This document shows, piece after piece, positions 20,592 to 29,148 of a stretch of DNA of 54,875 nt. How positions within the stretch are numbered: position 1 is the first letter of the stretch; each line of letters starts with the position of its first letter. The stretch lies in assembly GCA_903938365.1 (NCBI GenBank), contig CAJACZ010000232.1:1-54875 (forward strand), given 5' to 3'. Both the position numbers and the translations under genes were made by a program. This DNA comes from an uncultured Pseudomonadota bacterium (GTDB taxonomy: Bacteria; Pseudomonadota; Gammaproteobacteria; Steroidobacterales; Steroidobacteraceae). The notes beneath the pieces were generated by a model, which saw only the letters and a program-made list of their open reading frames with translations, was not told the DNA's origin and made no database searches.

Positions 20592-20894
20592 ATGACGAAG
20601 TCGGAACTGATCGAGATCATCACGACCAAGCAGAAGCACCTGCCCGCCAAGGACGTGGAACTGGCGCTCAAGCAGATGCTCGAAATCATGAGCGATGCAC
20701 TCGCGACCGGCGACCGGATCGAGATCCGCGGTTTCGGCAGTTTCTCTTTGCACTTCCGTCCGCCGCGACAGGGGCGGAATCCCAAGACCGGCGAGGCGGT
20801 TGCGCTGGCCGGCAAATATGTCCCGCATTTCAAGCCGGGAAAAGACCTGCGCGAACGGGTCAACGAAGGCATCTCGAAGCCCATCCGCGATTGA
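20592..20894 (+). CDS. ihfB: Integration host factor subunit beta
   Basis: One half of the IHF heterodimer that bends DNA sharply at specific sites in replication, recombination and transcription. It is 100 residues. The DNABII signature [25 protein letters not shown] carries the proline that intercalates (in NPKTG). The N-terminal [14 protein letters not shown] and ending [13 protein letters not shown] match IHF-beta rather than IHF-alpha or HU. The usual rpsA-ihfB order supports this. The partner gene ihfA lies 17 kb away at 38047. A hairpin follows the stop codon. Confidence 0.96.
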   Translation: MTKSELIEIITTKQKHLPAKDVELALKQMLEIMSDALATGDRIEIRGFGSFSLHFRPPRQGRNPKTGEAVALAGKYVPHFKPGKDLRERVNEGISKPIRD

Positions 20895-20899
20895 GGTGC

Positions 20900-20926
20900 G
20901 CGCCGGGGACGCTGCATCCCGGGCGC
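20900..20926 (+). terminator. Hairpin just after ihfB
   Basis: Five bases after the ihfB stop: GCGCCGGGGA (20900-20909) pairs with TCCCGGGCGC (20917-20926) in 9 of 10 positions across a 7-nt loop. No U-run follows. A second, weaker hairpin (CTCTCG at 20961-20966 with CGAGAG at 20976-20981) lies further down before the ComEA-like gene. Together they could end the gyrA-to-ihfB transcription unit. Confidence 0.42.
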
Positions 20927-21034
20927 AGGCTCCAATCTCCACGAACACAAGAGTTTCAGGCTCTCGGCCGGCGGGCGAGAGGGTCCTATCTTTCCGCAGC
21001 GGCAATGTGCCGCGCCACTCTCCGGAAAGACGCC

Positions 21035-21343
21035 ATGAAGCTCCTCAAATCCCTCTGGCTCGCGCTCGCCCTCGTTCCCTGCCTCGCGTTCGGCGAGCCC
21101 GTCGACCTGAACACCGCCGACGCCGCCACACTCGCCCGTGAACTGAAGGGCATCGGCGAAGTCAGGGCACGCGCCATCGTCGAGCACCGGACCCGCAACG
21201 GCCCGTTCCGTTCGGTCGACGAACTGGCCCTCGTCAAGGGCATCGGACCCAAGGTCATCGCGACCAATCGGGCCAACCTCCGGGTCGAACGGAAGCCCCC
21301 CGCACCGCGCACCGTCCCTCCCCAGCGCCCTGCGCAACGCTGA
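21035..21343 (+). CDS. ComEA-like helix-hairpin-helix protein
   Basis: A 102-residue exported protein. A signal peptide (hydrophobic to about residue 20, ending CLAFGEP) is followed by a single HhH DNA-binding module typical of ComEA: PVDLNTADAATLARELKGIG, then RARAIVEHRTRNGPF, then LALVKGIGPKVIATN. ComEA relatives bind incoming DNA in the periplasm during transformation; small stand-alone versions are widespread, and their role often unproven. The C-terminus is Pro/Arg-rich. The ATG at 21035 is preceded by GGAAAG. An upstream in-frame extension has no family features. No other competence gene is nearby. Confidence 0.85.
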   Translation: MKLLKSLWLALALVPCLAFGEPVDLNTADAATLARELKGIGEVRARAIVEHRTRNGPFRSVDELALVKGIGPKVIATNRANLRVERKPPAPRTVPPQRPAQR

Positions 21344-21454
21344 CAAACCCCGCTGCTTTCCGCCTGCACGCAACTGTGAAACACGTCCGCCCGCGAATGT
21401 CAGTTGCGTGCCCGGGCTCGCGTATCATTGCCCCAAGGCGCAGGAGGCTCGGGC

Positions 21455-22384
21455 ATGGTCAAGCGGGTTCAGATCGAAACGGCAGTGTTCCCCGTCGCAG
21501 GCAGGGGCACCCGGTTTTTACCGGCGACCAAGGCCAGCCCGAAGGAAATGCTCCCGGTGGTCGACAAGCCGCTGATCCAGTACGCCGTCGAGGAGGCGCT
21601 TGCAGCAGGCGCGCGGCGGCTGGTGTTCGTCACGGGCTCCTCCAAGCGGGCAATCGAGGACCACTTCGACTCCGACCAGGAACTCGAGAAACTGCTGGAA
21701 TCCCAGGGCAAATCCGACCTGCTGAAGCAGCTGCGCAGCGTTCTACCCTCATATGCCACCTGCATCTATATCCGGCAGCCCGCCCCCCTCGGGCTGGGGC
21801 ATGCGGTCCTGTGCGCGCGGCCGGCCGTAGGGAACGAGCCCTTCTTCGTCCACCTTGCGGACGATCTCATCGATGCGGAAGTGCCCTGCCTCAAGCAGAT
21901 GGCCGCCGTGCACAGGACCAAAGGGGGCAGCGTCATTGGCTGCGAGACCGTGCCGCACTCCGACACGGACAAATACGGCATCGTCGAGGTCGCCGGCCGC
22001 GCCGGGCCCGTGCAGCTGATGCGCAGCATCGTCGAGAAACCCAAGCCTTCGGCCGCGCCATCGAATCTCGCCGTGGTGGGACGCTACCTGCTCACCCCGG
22101 CGATCTTCGACCACCTCGAGCACATCGGGCACGGAGCCGGCGGCGAGATCCAGCTGACCGATGGCATCGCAAGCCTGATGAAGGAGGAGTCGGTCTACGC
22201 GTACCGGTTCAACGGCGTCCGCTATGACTGCGGCAACAAGCTCGGCTACCTCGAAGCCAACGTCGCGTTTGGCCTCGCACATCCGCAGCTCGGCGACGCC
22301 TTCAAGGCCCACCTGATCCGGCTCGCAGCCACCCTCGCGCCGAAGAAGAGCGCCAGGACTCAGGGTCGTCCCAGAAAGATGTAG
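21455..22384 (+). CDS. galU: UTP--glucose-1-phosphate uridylyltransferase
   Basis: Makes UDP-glucose from UTP and glucose-1-phosphate, for envelope polysaccharides and LPS. It is 309 residues from the ATG at 21455, preceded by AGGAGG. The nucleotidyltransferase signature [29 protein letters not shown] contains the catalytic Arg and Lys. [41 protein letters not shown] and the late lysine region [14 protein letters not shown] are all present. Its last 25 bases overlap, tail to tail, the end of the patatin gene on the other strand, so the two 3' ends share coding sequence. Confidence 0.96.
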   Translation: MVKRVQIETAVFPVAGRGTRFLPATKASPKEMLPVVDKPLIQYAVEEALAAGARRLVFVTGSSKRAIEDHFDSDQELEKLLESQGKSDLLKQLRSVLPSYATCIYIRQPAPLGLGHAVLCARPAVGNEPFFVHLADDLIDAEVPCLKQMAAVHRTKGGSVIGCETVPHSDTDKYGIVEVAGRAGPVQLMRSIVEKPKPSAAPSNLAVVGRYLLTPAIFDHLEHIGHGAGGEIQLTDGIASLMKEESVYAYRFNGVRYDCGNKLGYLEANVAFGLAHPQLGDAFKAHLIRLAATLAPKKSARTQGRPRKM

Positions 22385-24660
22385 AGCGCCCGCTCGCCGC
22401 CTTCGCCGAGTCCCGCCCCGAAATACACCGGACCGAGGACCGTATCGGCAGCGACGAAGATCGATCCGGCCGCCACGAAATTCCGGGTATCCGAGTTCCC
22501 GGTGGATAGGCGCCGCGCGATGTTGAGTCGCTCGCTCAGATCGCCCACCTCGAGCGAACCGCCCAGGAACAGCCGCTTCGCCAGCGCGCCACCCGAGGCG
22601 ATTTCGTAGCCGTACACCGCGCGCCCGAAAGAGATCTGGTTCGCGATGAGCTGCCTCTCGCCGAAACCGGAGAGATTCTGGAACCCCCCCAGCGCGAAGC
22701 CCTCGAGGAGGGGGAGGTTGCCGCCAAACGCGGTGCCGTAGCGCATCAGCAGCGACAGGCTGTGGCGCTCTTGGCCGAATGACTTCTGGAACTCGACCAG
22801 GGCCTTGTCGAACACTTCGTCGCCGCCCAGTGCGGCGAACGCGTGTTCCACCTCGAGGCGGGCGAACGAACCTGAGCGCGGGAAGTCCCAGTCATCGAGG
22901 CGGTCGAACACAGCCTGTCCGTAGACCGAGGTAGCGTCCGTGTCGATGTTGGCGATCGGCACGCCGCTCTCCTGGCGTGCCTGGTAGTAGGTACGGCGGA
23001 CTCCCAGCACGAACTCGGCATCCGTGGCGTAACGACTGCGCACTTCGACCCCGCCGGCGATCACATCGTCGCGGAAGCGCCCCACGGGTTCCTCGCCCAC
23101 GTAGACCTCGTCGACGCGGCGCCGCCCGTCGACGTACACACCCGCCAGCCAGCGCCGCCGCAGGTCGATGGGCTGCAGGAGTTCCGACCGCAGCCCGACC
23201 ACGTCGCCGAGTGAGGCGGAGGTTCTCCACTCGAGACCCCGGCTGTTGAGCCAGGTCGCCCGGAGATCCCCGAAAACCGTGAACGCGCTGCGCCCGTCCA
23301 GGTCGGTCGACAGCGTCGTGCCGAGCCGCACGTAGTTGGGACCCCAGGCCTTCTCGCGCGGCGAGATCACAAGCTCGGTCCCGTTGGGCGCGGCCCGCGT
23401 GCGCAGGCTCACCTGCTCGAAGTCATCCGTCGCGTAAAGCGCGGCAACGGCGCGATCCACGTCGACGGGACCGGAGCCTTCGGCAGCGATCTCATCGAAG
23501 GTGGCCTGCAGGGCGGCGGCGTTCACGCGCTCCAGACCGCTGGTGTCGACGCGGACGGAACCTGCGCCCAGCTGCTGGGGTAAGGGTCTCAGGTGGGCCG
23601 CCTGCCAGCGCCGATACTCAGACTCCGGAACAGCGAATGACCGCAGCCGGTCCGCCACCTGCCGGGCGGCCCGTTCGCCGAGCTCGATGGTCGTCCAGGC
23701 CTCGGCAAAGTTCGCGGCACTGAAACTGCCCAGCTCGGGCGTAATCAGGATGTCGCTCGGGCCGAGTTCCGCCAGTGACCGCTGGACGTTCTGCTCGGTC
23801 AGGATGTTGATCATCTGCGAGGTCACGCCCAGCAGGGAGTTGATCTCGTCCCGGGGGGAGAGTGTCGTCCCGAGGTTGACCGCGATGATCCGTTCCGCAC
23901 CGAGGCCGCGCGCCACGTCCACCCCGAGATTGCGCACCAGCCCACCGTCCACGAGCAGCCGACCGCCGATTTCCTGGGGCGAGAACGCTCCGGGCACCGA
24001 CATGCTGGCCCTGACCGCCGCGTTCAGTGTGCCGCTCGAGAGCACGACGAGCCCGCCGTTCTCGATATCCGTCGCCAGGGCGCGGAAGCGCACGGGAAAT
24101 TCGTCAAAGGAAGCATGGTCTATCGGGGGCCCGAGCAGGGTCCGGAGGAAGCCCTCGAGCTGCTGCCCGATCACGGCACCGCTCGGAAGCACCGCCTTGC
24201 CGTCGCGAACGCCGAACTCGGCACCGAAAATCCGCAGCCGTTCCAGCTCCTTGCTGCGCCAGGACCGTTCGGGTCGCGCCGGTTCGTCCCCCAGCACGAC
24301 GTCCCAGCGTGCGGTGCGCAGGGCGCTCTCCATCTCGGCTATCGGGGTTCCGGCTACCCAGGCGCCCCCGACAATGGAGCCCATGCTGGTGCCCACCACG
24401 CAGTCCACGGGAATGCGCATTTCCTCGAGCACCTTGAGTACACCGACGTGGGCGGCGCCCCGCGCACCCCCCCCGCTGAGGACCAGGCAGGTGCGCGCCC
24501 TGGCGCCGTCCGAGCCCTGGGAGGAGCCAGCCGACGCCCCTGCCACGGGAAACGCCATACAGCCCGTGGCGACCACCAGAAGCGCAGCCAGGACAGCCCG
24601 CAGCGGCGGACGCCGGGGACGACTCGGGGCGGGATGGGAGGGATAAATGCGGCGAGTCAT
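22360..24660 (-). CDS. Patatin-like phospholipase with POTRA and beta-barrel (type Vd autotransporter, PlpD-like)
   Basis: A 766-residue protein resembling PlpD of Pseudomonas: a secreted patatin lipase joined to its own outer-membrane barrel. An N-terminal signal (hydrophobic at about 22-42) is followed by the patatin domain (about 55-340) with oxyanion motif GGGARG, nucleophile Ser92 in GTSMG and Asp238 in VDGG, forming the Ser-Asp dyad. A POTRA-like segment (about 350-430) precedes a C-terminal 16-strand-type barrel (about 435-766), rich in alternating aromatic strands such as [21 protein letters not shown]. The last residues end in a beta-strand (ALYIFLGRP). It is divergent from the acyl-CoA dehydrogenase and overlaps galU tail to tail. 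Confidence 0.9.
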   Translation of the reverse strand: MTRRIYPSHPAPSRPRRPPLRAVLAALLVVATGCMAFPVAGASAGSSQGSDGARARTCLVLSGGGARGAAHVGVLKVLEEMRIPVDCVVGTSMGSIVGGAWVAGTPIAEMESALRTARWDVVLGDEPARPERSWRSKELERLRIFGAEFGVRDGKAVLPSGAVIGQQLEGFLRTLLGPPIDHASFDEFPVRFRALATDIENGGLVVLSSGTLNAAVRASMSVPGAFSPQEIGGRLLVDGGLVRNLGVDVARGLGAERIIAVNLGTTLSPRDEINSLLGVTSQMINILTEQNVQRSLAELGPSDILITPELGSFSAANFAEAWTTIELGERAARQVADRLRSFAVPESEYRRWQAAHLRPLPQQLGAGSVRVDTSGLERVNAAALQATFDEIAAEGSGPVDVDRAVAALYATDDFEQVSLRTRAAPNGTELVISPREKAWGPNYVRLGTTLSTDLDGRSAFTVFGDLRATWLNSRGLEWRTSASLGDVVGLRSELLQPIDLRRRWLAGVYVDGRRRVDEVYVGEEPVGRFRDDVIAGGVEVRSRYATDAEFVLGVRRTYYQARQESGVPIANIDTDATSVYGQAVFDRLDDWDFPRSGSFARLEVEHAFAALGGDEVFDKALVEFQKSFGQERHSLSLLMRYGTAFGGNLPLLEGFALGGFQNLSGFGERQLIANQISFGRAVYGYEIASGGALAKRLFLGGSLEVGDLSERLNIARRLSTGNSDTRNFVAAGSIFVAADTVLGPVYFGAGLGEGGERALYIFLGRP

Positions 24661-24711
24661 GATGAAGCTCCCGATAGGGGCTTTTGCCCATGGATGCTAT
24701 CGTTTTACTGC

Positions 24712-24726
24712 GCTGCATCGTGCAGC
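24712..24726. promoter_or_regulatory. Short inverted repeat in the divergent spacer
   Basis: GCTGC and GCAGC arms separated by ATCGT, between the divergent patatin and acyl-CoA dehydrogenase genes, 28 bases before the latter's ATG. Size and position fit a repressor operator (for example a fatty-acid responsive regulator), but a 5-bp repeat can arise by chance. Confidence 0.25.
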
Positions 24727-24753
24727 ATTCAAGGCGAAAGGAAAACCTCGCAG

Positions 24754-25899
24754 ATGAACGAATACCAGTCGCCGTGGATGGACGATGAGCTGCGCACCTT
24801 CCGTGATTCGGTGGCGCGCTTCGTCGAGACAGAAATGGTCCCTCATGAGGCACGCTGGCGCGCGCAGCATCGGGTCGACCGTGAGGTGTGGCTGAAAGCC
24901 GGCCAGACGGGGCTGCTTTGCCTCGACATTCCAGCCGAGTACGGCGGCGCGGGCGGTGACTTCCGCCACGAATGCGTCCTCTATGAAGAGCTCTCGCGCC
25001 GCGGCATCTCCGGTTTCGGCCAGGGTGTCCACAGCATCTGCGCGCATTACCTGATCAACCACGGCAGCGAGGCCCAGAAGCAGCGCTGGCTGCCACGACT
25101 GGCCAGCGGCGAGCTGATTGGCGCCATCGCGATGACCGAACCCGGCGCCGGCTCCGACCTGCAGGGGATCCGCACCCGCGCGGTGCGCGACGGCGAGCGT
25201 TACCGCATCAACGGCTCGAAGATCTTCATCACCAATGGCGGGCAGGCCGGCCTGCTCACGCTGGTGGTGCGCACCAACCCGACCGATCGGAAACGCGGTC
25301 TGTCGATCCTGATGGTCGAAACCCGTGACCTGCCGGGTTACCGCGTCGGGCGCGTGCTCGACAAGATGGGCATGGCCGCCCAGGACACGGCCGAACTGTT
25401 CTTCGACGACGTCGAGGTCGGGGCGGACTGCCTGCTGGGCCCGGAGGAGGGGCGGGGCATGTACCAGCTCATGGCCGACCTGCCCTACGAGAGGGCGATC
25501 ATCGCCGTGTGTGGCGTCGGTGCCATGGAGGGTGCGCTCGCAGAGACCTCGCGCTACGTCAAGGAGCGGCAGGCCTTCGGCCAGACGCTCGGCAGCATGC
25601 AGCACATCCGCTTCAAGCTCGCGGAAATCGCCACCATCACCCGCGTGGCGCGCGTGTTCGTCGATCGCTGCATCCAGGAAGTGGTCGATGGCAGGCTGGA
25701 CAACGAAACCGCTTCAATGGCCAAGTGGTGGGTCACCGACATGCAGCAGCAGGTGCTCGACGAGTGCGTCCAGCTGCATGGCGGCTATGGGTACATGAAC
25801 GAGTACCTCGTCTGCCGGATGTTCGCCGACGCCCGCGTGCAGCGGATCTACGGCGGCACCAACGAGATCATGAAAGAATTGATCTCCCGTGCAATCTGA
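24754..25899 (+). CDS. Acyl-CoA dehydrogenase, long-chain (LCAD)-like
   Basis: FAD enzyme for the first oxidation of acyl-CoA beta-oxidation. It is 381 residues from the ATG at 24754, preceded by AAAGGAAAA; a longer in-frame extension shadows the patatin gene. FAD and substrate motifs are AMTEPGAGSDLQGI, KIFITNGGQAG and DKMGMAAQDTAELFFDDV. The C-terminal block where SCAD/MCAD carry the catalytic Glu reads RIYGGTNEIMKELI, with Gly instead. LCAD and isovaleryl-CoA dehydrogenases also lack it and use a Glu in an earlier helix, here LPYER, about residue 246. This places the enzyme in the LCAD subgroup; exact chain length is unknown. The next gene starts 10 nt downstream. Confidence 0.93.
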   Translation: MNEYQSPWMDDELRTFRDSVARFVETEMVPHEARWRAQHRVDREVWLKAGQTGLLCLDIPAEYGGAGGDFRHECVLYEELSRRGISGFGQGVHSICAHYLINHGSEAQKQRWLPRLASGELIGAIAMTEPGAGSDLQGIRTRAVRDGERYRINGSKIFITNGGQAGLLTLVVRTNPTDRKRGLSILMVETRDLPGYRVGRVLDKMGMAAQDTAELFFDDVEVGADCLLGPEEGRGMYQLMADLPYERAIIAVCGVGAMEGALAETSRYVKERQAFGQTLGSMQHIRFKLAEIATITRVARVFVDRCIQEVVDGRLDNETASMAKWWVTDMQQQVLDECVQLHGGYGYMNEYLVCRMFADARVQRIYGGTNEIMKELISRAI

Positions 25900-25909
25900 G
25901 GTCAGGGCG

Positions 25910-26296
25910 ATGCGTTGGCTGCTGGGCGTGGTAACGGGTTTTGTCATCTGGACCGTGCTGTTCCTGGCGGGCAACGCCTGGGTCGCACGGGCGATCCCCG
26001 GAGCCACTGATACGGACGGCGTCATCGTCAGCGCAACGGCACTCGGGTCCATTGTTGCGCTCACCGGGGCGTATTCCGTCCTGGCGGGTGCGGTCGCCTC
26101 GCGGCTTTCGGGCGCGTACGGTCGGCGTGCCGCACTGGTCCTGGGCGGGCTGCTCCTGGTGGTGGGCGCCGCGGTCCAGTCCGGATACTGGGAAAAACTG
26201 CCCCTCTGGTATCACTTGTCCTTTCTCGCCCTGCTCGTGCCCGCTTCGTGGGCAGGGCATATCATCGTCTCGCAACTGCGCACCCGGCGCCCCTGA
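25910..26296 (+). CDS. Small integral membrane protein of unknown function
   Basis: A 128-residue hydrophobic protein with about four predicted membrane helices: WLLGVVTGFVIWTVLFLAG, ALGSIVALTGAYSVLAGAVA, ALVLGGLLLVVGAAV and LSFLALLVPASWAGHIIV. I recognise no family signature. The ATG at 25910 is preferred over an in-frame GTG at 25889 that overlaps the acyl-CoA dehydrogenase end, because the ATG begins directly with the first helix and has GGTCAGGG upstream. It sits between the acyl-CoA dehydrogenase and ppa, close enough to be co-transcribed with both; no functional link is evident. Confidence 0.75.
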   Translation: MRWLLGVVTGFVIWTVLFLAGNAWVARAIPGATDTDGVIVSATALGSIVALTGAYSVLAGAVASRLSGAYGRRAALVLGGLLLVVGAAVQSGYWEKLPLWYHLSFLALLVPASWAGHIIVSQLRTRRP

Positions 26297-26314
26297 ACAC
26301 GCAAGGAATTCCCC

Positions 26315-26863
26315 ATGGCTCTGGACCTCGTTCCCACCGGCAAGAATGTTCCCCATGAGGTGAACGTCATCATCGAGATCCCCAAGGACGCGGATCCCGT
26401 CAAGTACGAGGTGGACAAGGCCACGGGAGCCATCTTCGTGGACCGGATTCTCTCCACGCCGATGCGCTACCCCTGCAACTATGGCTATGTGCCCCACACC
26501 CTGTGCGGCGATGGCGATCCCGCGGACGTCCTGGTGATCCTGCCCCTGCCACTGGTGCCGGGCTCAGTGATCCGCTGCCGACCGGTGGGCGTGCTCATGA
26601 TGCAGGACGAGGCGGGCTCGGACGAGAAACTGCTCGCGGTCCCGGTGGACAAGGTCTTCAACGGCTACAGCCATGTGCAGGACATCGCCCAGGTCTCGAA
26701 GCACTGGCTCGAGCGCATCGGGCATTTCTTCGAGCACTACAAAGACCTGGAAAAGGGCAAGTGGGTGAAGATCAGCGGATGGGGCGATGCCGAAAAGGCC
26801 CGCAGCATCATCGAAGAGGCGGTACAGCGCTTCAACGCGGCCCCCGACAAACCTCGCTTCTGA
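26315..26863 (+). CDS. ppa: Inorganic pyrophosphatase (family I)
   Basis: Soluble pyrophosphatase hydrolysing PPi to phosphate, pulling biosynthetic reactions forward. It is 182 residues. The family I metal-binding signature is DGDPADVLV; other active-site blocks are VIIEIPKD..VKYEVDK, MRYPCNYGYVPHT, and the late KDLEKGKWVKISGWGD with conserved Lys residues. The start is the ATG at 26315, with AAGGAA upstream. It ends 27 nt from the convergent DUF1330-like gene; the spacer contains only a weak 6-bp inverted repeat (TGATCC with GGATCA). Confidence 0.97.
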   Translation: MALDLVPTGKNVPHEVNVIIEIPKDADPVKYEVDKATGAIFVDRILSTPMRYPCNYGYVPHTLCGDGDPADVLVILPLPLVPGSVIRCRPVGVLMMQDEAGSDEKLLAVPVDKVFNGYSHVQDIAQVSKHWLERIGHFFEHYKDLEKGKWVKISGWGDAEKARSIIEEAVQRFNAAPDKPRF

Positions 26864-26890
26864 TCCGCTCTGCCGCGCGCCGGGCGTGGA

Positions 26891-27619
26891 TCAGCGGCCT
26901 TCAACTTCCAGCAGCACGTAGTCCCCCGCAGCCTGGCGGATTGCGATCAGCGGCTGGTAAGCCGGGTCTTCGTAGAAGCGGCGCAGCGCATCGATGGACG
27001 GAAACTGCAGCACGTTCACCGCGAGGTTGCCGAATTCGCCTTCGAGCAGTTCGATGTCCTTGCGTCCACCGGCGGCGATGAGCTTCCCGCCGGCCGCCTT
27101 GACCTGGGGACCGGCTGCAGCCGCGTAGGGCTTGAGTTTTTCGCGGTCCCGGAGGTCCGCGATCGACACGAGGTACGCCGGTTTGCCTTCGGGCATCTGG
27201 AGGTCGCCGGGCACGCCCGCTAACTTCAGCACCGTGAAGGTGCCCGCGCCCCGTCGCATCTCGGCGCTGCGACGGTATTCCGGGCTCCACCAGAACGCGT
27301 TCGGTCCCTCCAGCGAGCTGAACTTCGACAGCACGACAGCCTCGTGCGGGAAGCGGCCCTCGAGAACCCGCACCTTCGCGCCGACGCGCCCGTCAGCGAT
27401 GGCGCGGCCACCGAACTGCGCGTAGATCGGCGGAAGCGACCGACCGTACTGCACCATGGCGTCGCGGTGGGTTACCGAACCGAAGATCAACAGGAATCCA
27501 GGGCGGGTTGCCTCGGGCGCCGCGGACTGTGCATGGGCCGCATTCAGCACTAGCCACAGGGCGCCGAGCGCCCAGAACACGCAGGGTGGTGTTCGCGATC
27601 CGGATCGCCATCTTTGCAT
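26891..27619 (-). CDS. Exported protein with two DUF1330-like domains
   Basis: A 242-residue protein with an N-terminal signal peptide (VFWALGALWLVLNAAHAQSA, cleavage probably after AHA). Two ferredoxin-like alpha/beta domains of DUF1330 type follow in tandem: the first about residues 38-130 (GFLLIFGSVTHRDAMVQY ... FSSLEGPNAFWWSPEYRR) and the second about 145-240 (PAYLVSIADLRDREKLKPY ... FPSIDALRRFYEDPAYQPL). Single-domain members are cytosolic proteins of about 95 residues with unknown function. The duplication and export suggest a pseudo-dimer working in the periplasm. The function is not known. Confidence 0.8.
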   Translation of the reverse strand: MQRWRSGSRTPPCVFWALGALWLVLNAAHAQSAAPEATRPGFLLIFGSVTHRDAMVQYGRSLPPIYAQFGGRAIADGRVGAKVRVLEGRFPHEAVVLSKFSSLEGPNAFWWSPEYRRSAEMRRGAGTFTVLKLAGVPGDLQMPEGKPAYLVSIADLRDREKLKPYAAAAGPQVKAAGGKLIAAGGRKDIELLEGEFGNLAVNVLQFPSIDALRRFYEDPAYQPLIAIRQAAGDYVLLEVEGR

Positions 27620-27666
27620 CAGGGCTTTCCTGGGAATCGGGGGGCCGGCGACCCCAGCCCCGAAAT

Positions 27667-27687
27667 GACCCCACCACAGGGTGGGTC
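27667..27687 (-). terminator. Hairpin downstream of tRNA-Asn
   Basis: GACCCCACC (27667-27675) pairs with GGTGGGTC (27680-27687) with one bulged C and a 4-nt loop. On the minus strand it lies about 24 nt beyond the tRNA 3' end, which is itself followed by a U-rich stretch. A plausible but weak terminator for the tRNA transcript. Confidence 0.4.
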
Positions 27688-27710
27688 CTGATGCGTGCCC
27701 CTTGAAAAAT

Positions 27711-27786
27711 TGGCTCCCCGGGCTGGACTCGAACCAGCGACCTGCGGATTAACAGTCCGACGCTCTACCGACTGAGCTACCGGGGA
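27711..27786 (-). tRNA. tRNA-Asn (GUU)
   Basis: A 76-nt cloverleaf with 7-bp acceptor stem (TCCCCGG with CCGGGGA), D arm GCTC..GAGC, anticodon loop CTGTTAA giving GUU, T arm with GGTTCGAGTCC and an encoded CCA end (complement of 27711-27713). It stands alone between the DUF1330-like gene and the aminotransferase, with its own promoter upstream. Confidence 0.96.
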
Positions 27787-27814
27787 ACAGGAGGCATCAC
27801 TTGAGAGGCCGCGC

Positions 27815-27843
27815 ATTCTCTTGAATGCGCCGGGGTGCGTCAA
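27815..27843 (-). promoter_or_regulatory. Sigma-70 promoter of tRNA-Asn
   Basis: On the minus strand TTGACG (complement of 27838-27843) and GAGAAT (complement of 27815-27820) are separated by exactly 17 nt. Transcription would start about 20 nt before the mature tRNA 5' end, with a GC-rich stretch after the -10 as in stable RNA promoters. Confidence 0.62.
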
Positions 27844-27881
27844 GGGCGGCGGTCTCGGGGGCCCGAATGGCAGGTTCCGCG

Positions 27882-29060
27882 CTACAGCCAGCCTGCCATG
27901 CGCTCGAGCGCCTCGTGCAGCAGTTCAGGCCGCGTCGCGAATGAGAAGCGGGCATGGCCGGGGGCCCCGAAACCCGAGCCCGAAACGACCGCCACCCCGG
28001 TCGCCTCCAGCAGGGCATCGCAGAACACCATGTCGTTGGCATCACCGCGTGCGCGCATGGCCTCGCTCACGTCGGCAAAAGCGTAGAAGGTGCCGACCCC
28101 GGGCAGGCAGCGCACACCGGGCAGCGCGTTCAGCCCCGCAACGAAGAAGTCGTGGCGGGCCCGGTAGGAGGCGTTCATCTCGGCCACGCAGCCCTGGGGC
28201 CCCGTAAGCGCAGCCACGGCCGCCTTCTGCGAGATGCTGGAGGGATTCGACGTGGACTGCCCCTGCACCGTCGCCATGGCGGTGATGATCTCCCGGGGAC
28301 CGCCGCAGTAGCCGATGCGCCAACCGGTCATGGCATGGCTCTTAGAGAGCCCGTTGATCGTGACCGTGCGGTCGTACAGGGCGGGCACGGCCTGCGCCAG
28401 CGAATGAAAAGGCTCTGGCGCCCAGTGGATCTTTTCGTAGATGTCGTCCGTGCCCACCACGATGCGGGGGTGCAGCCGCAGGACCTCGCCCAGGGCCTCG
28501 AGCTCCGCCCGAGTGTAGGCGGCTCCGGTCGGATTGCTGGGGGAGTTCAGCAGCAGGAGACGGGTGCGCGGGGTGATCGCCGCCTCGAGCTGCCGGGCGG
28601 TGATCTTGTAGCCCTGGTCGGCGCCCGCCGGGATGATGACCGGCACACCATCGGCCAGCTTGACCATGTCCGGGTAGGAGACCCAGTAGGGCGCCGGGAT
28701 GAGGGCCTCATCGCCGGGGTCGAGCAGCGCCATGCAGAGGTTGAACAGGGTCTGCTTGGCTCCGGTCGACACGAGCACCTGTGCCCGTTCGTACAGGAGT
28801 CCGTTGTCGGTAGCGAACTTGGCGATCACCGCATCCTTGAGCTCGGGCGTACCGCCGACGTCGGTGTAACGGGTAAACCCGCCGCGGATCGCCTCGTGCG
28901 CCGCTTCGGCCACGTGTGCGGGGGTGGCGAAATCCGGTTCGCCGGCAGTCAGCGAGATGATGTCGCGACCCGCGGCGCGAAGCTGCGCCGCTCGGGCCGT
29001 CGCCACGAGTGTGGGCGAGGGTTTTACGCGCTGGACGCGCTGGGAGACGGTTCGGGTCAC
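27882..29060 (-). CDS. Pyridoxal phosphate-dependent aminotransferase, aspartate aminotransferase type Ib
   Basis: A fold-type I class I/II aminotransferase of 392 residues, most like bacterial aspartate aminotransferases (subgroup Ib), which interconvert aspartate/oxaloacetate and glutamate/2-oxoglutarate; some members also use prephenate. Markers are the N-terminal substrate loop SLTAGEPDF, YTDVGGTPELKDAV, the cofactor-contact block LNSPSNPTGAAY, Asp/Tyr in TDDIYEK, the PLP lysine (Lys240) in NGLSKSHAMTGWRIGY and the carboxylate-binding Arg in HARFSFATR. The gene is monocistronic, between tRNA-Asn and the divergent uvrB. Exact substrate range is not certain. Confidence 0.9.
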   Translation of the reverse strand: MTRTVSQRVQRVKPSPTLVATARAAQLRAAGRDIISLTAGEPDFATPAHVAEAAHEAIRGGFTRYTDVGGTPELKDAVIAKFATDNGLLYERAQVLVSTGAKQTLFNLCMALLDPGDEALIPAPYWVSYPDMVKLADGVPVIIPAGADQGYKITARQLEAAITPRTRLLLLNSPSNPTGAAYTRAELEALGEVLRLHPRIVVGTDDIYEKIHWAPEPFHSLAQAVPALYDRTVTINGLSKSHAMTGWRIGYCGGPREIITAMATVQGQSTSNPSSISQKAAVAALTGPQGCVAEMNASYRARHDFFVAGLNALPGVRCLPGVGTFYAFADVSEAMRARGDANDMVFCDALLEATGVAVVSGSGFGAPGHARFSFATRPELLHEALERMAGWL

Positions 29061-29148
29061 GGTCGGAAACCTTGTGGCCGGCGGGAGGTCTTAGGCGGGA
29101 TATAGTACGTGATCGCCCCCATCCATCGCCTGACGCCATGGTGCCCAG

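Noticed and set aside
18708-21005. A 765-codon open frame antisense to rpsA and ihfB
   Set aside because: It mirrors rpsA codon usage in GC-rich DNA, has an Asp/Val/Leu-rich composition without domains, and rpsA on the other strand is unquestionable.
24115-24753. N-terminal extension of the acyl-CoA dehydrogenase by 213 codons
   Set aside because: It is antisense to the patatin gene and shows no acyl-CoA dehydrogenase homology; a good ribosome binding site precedes the ATG at 24754.
29061-29148. Possible LexA box in front of uvrB
   Set aside because: No CTGT-N8-ACAG or close variant is present; SOS control would need a different LexA motif.
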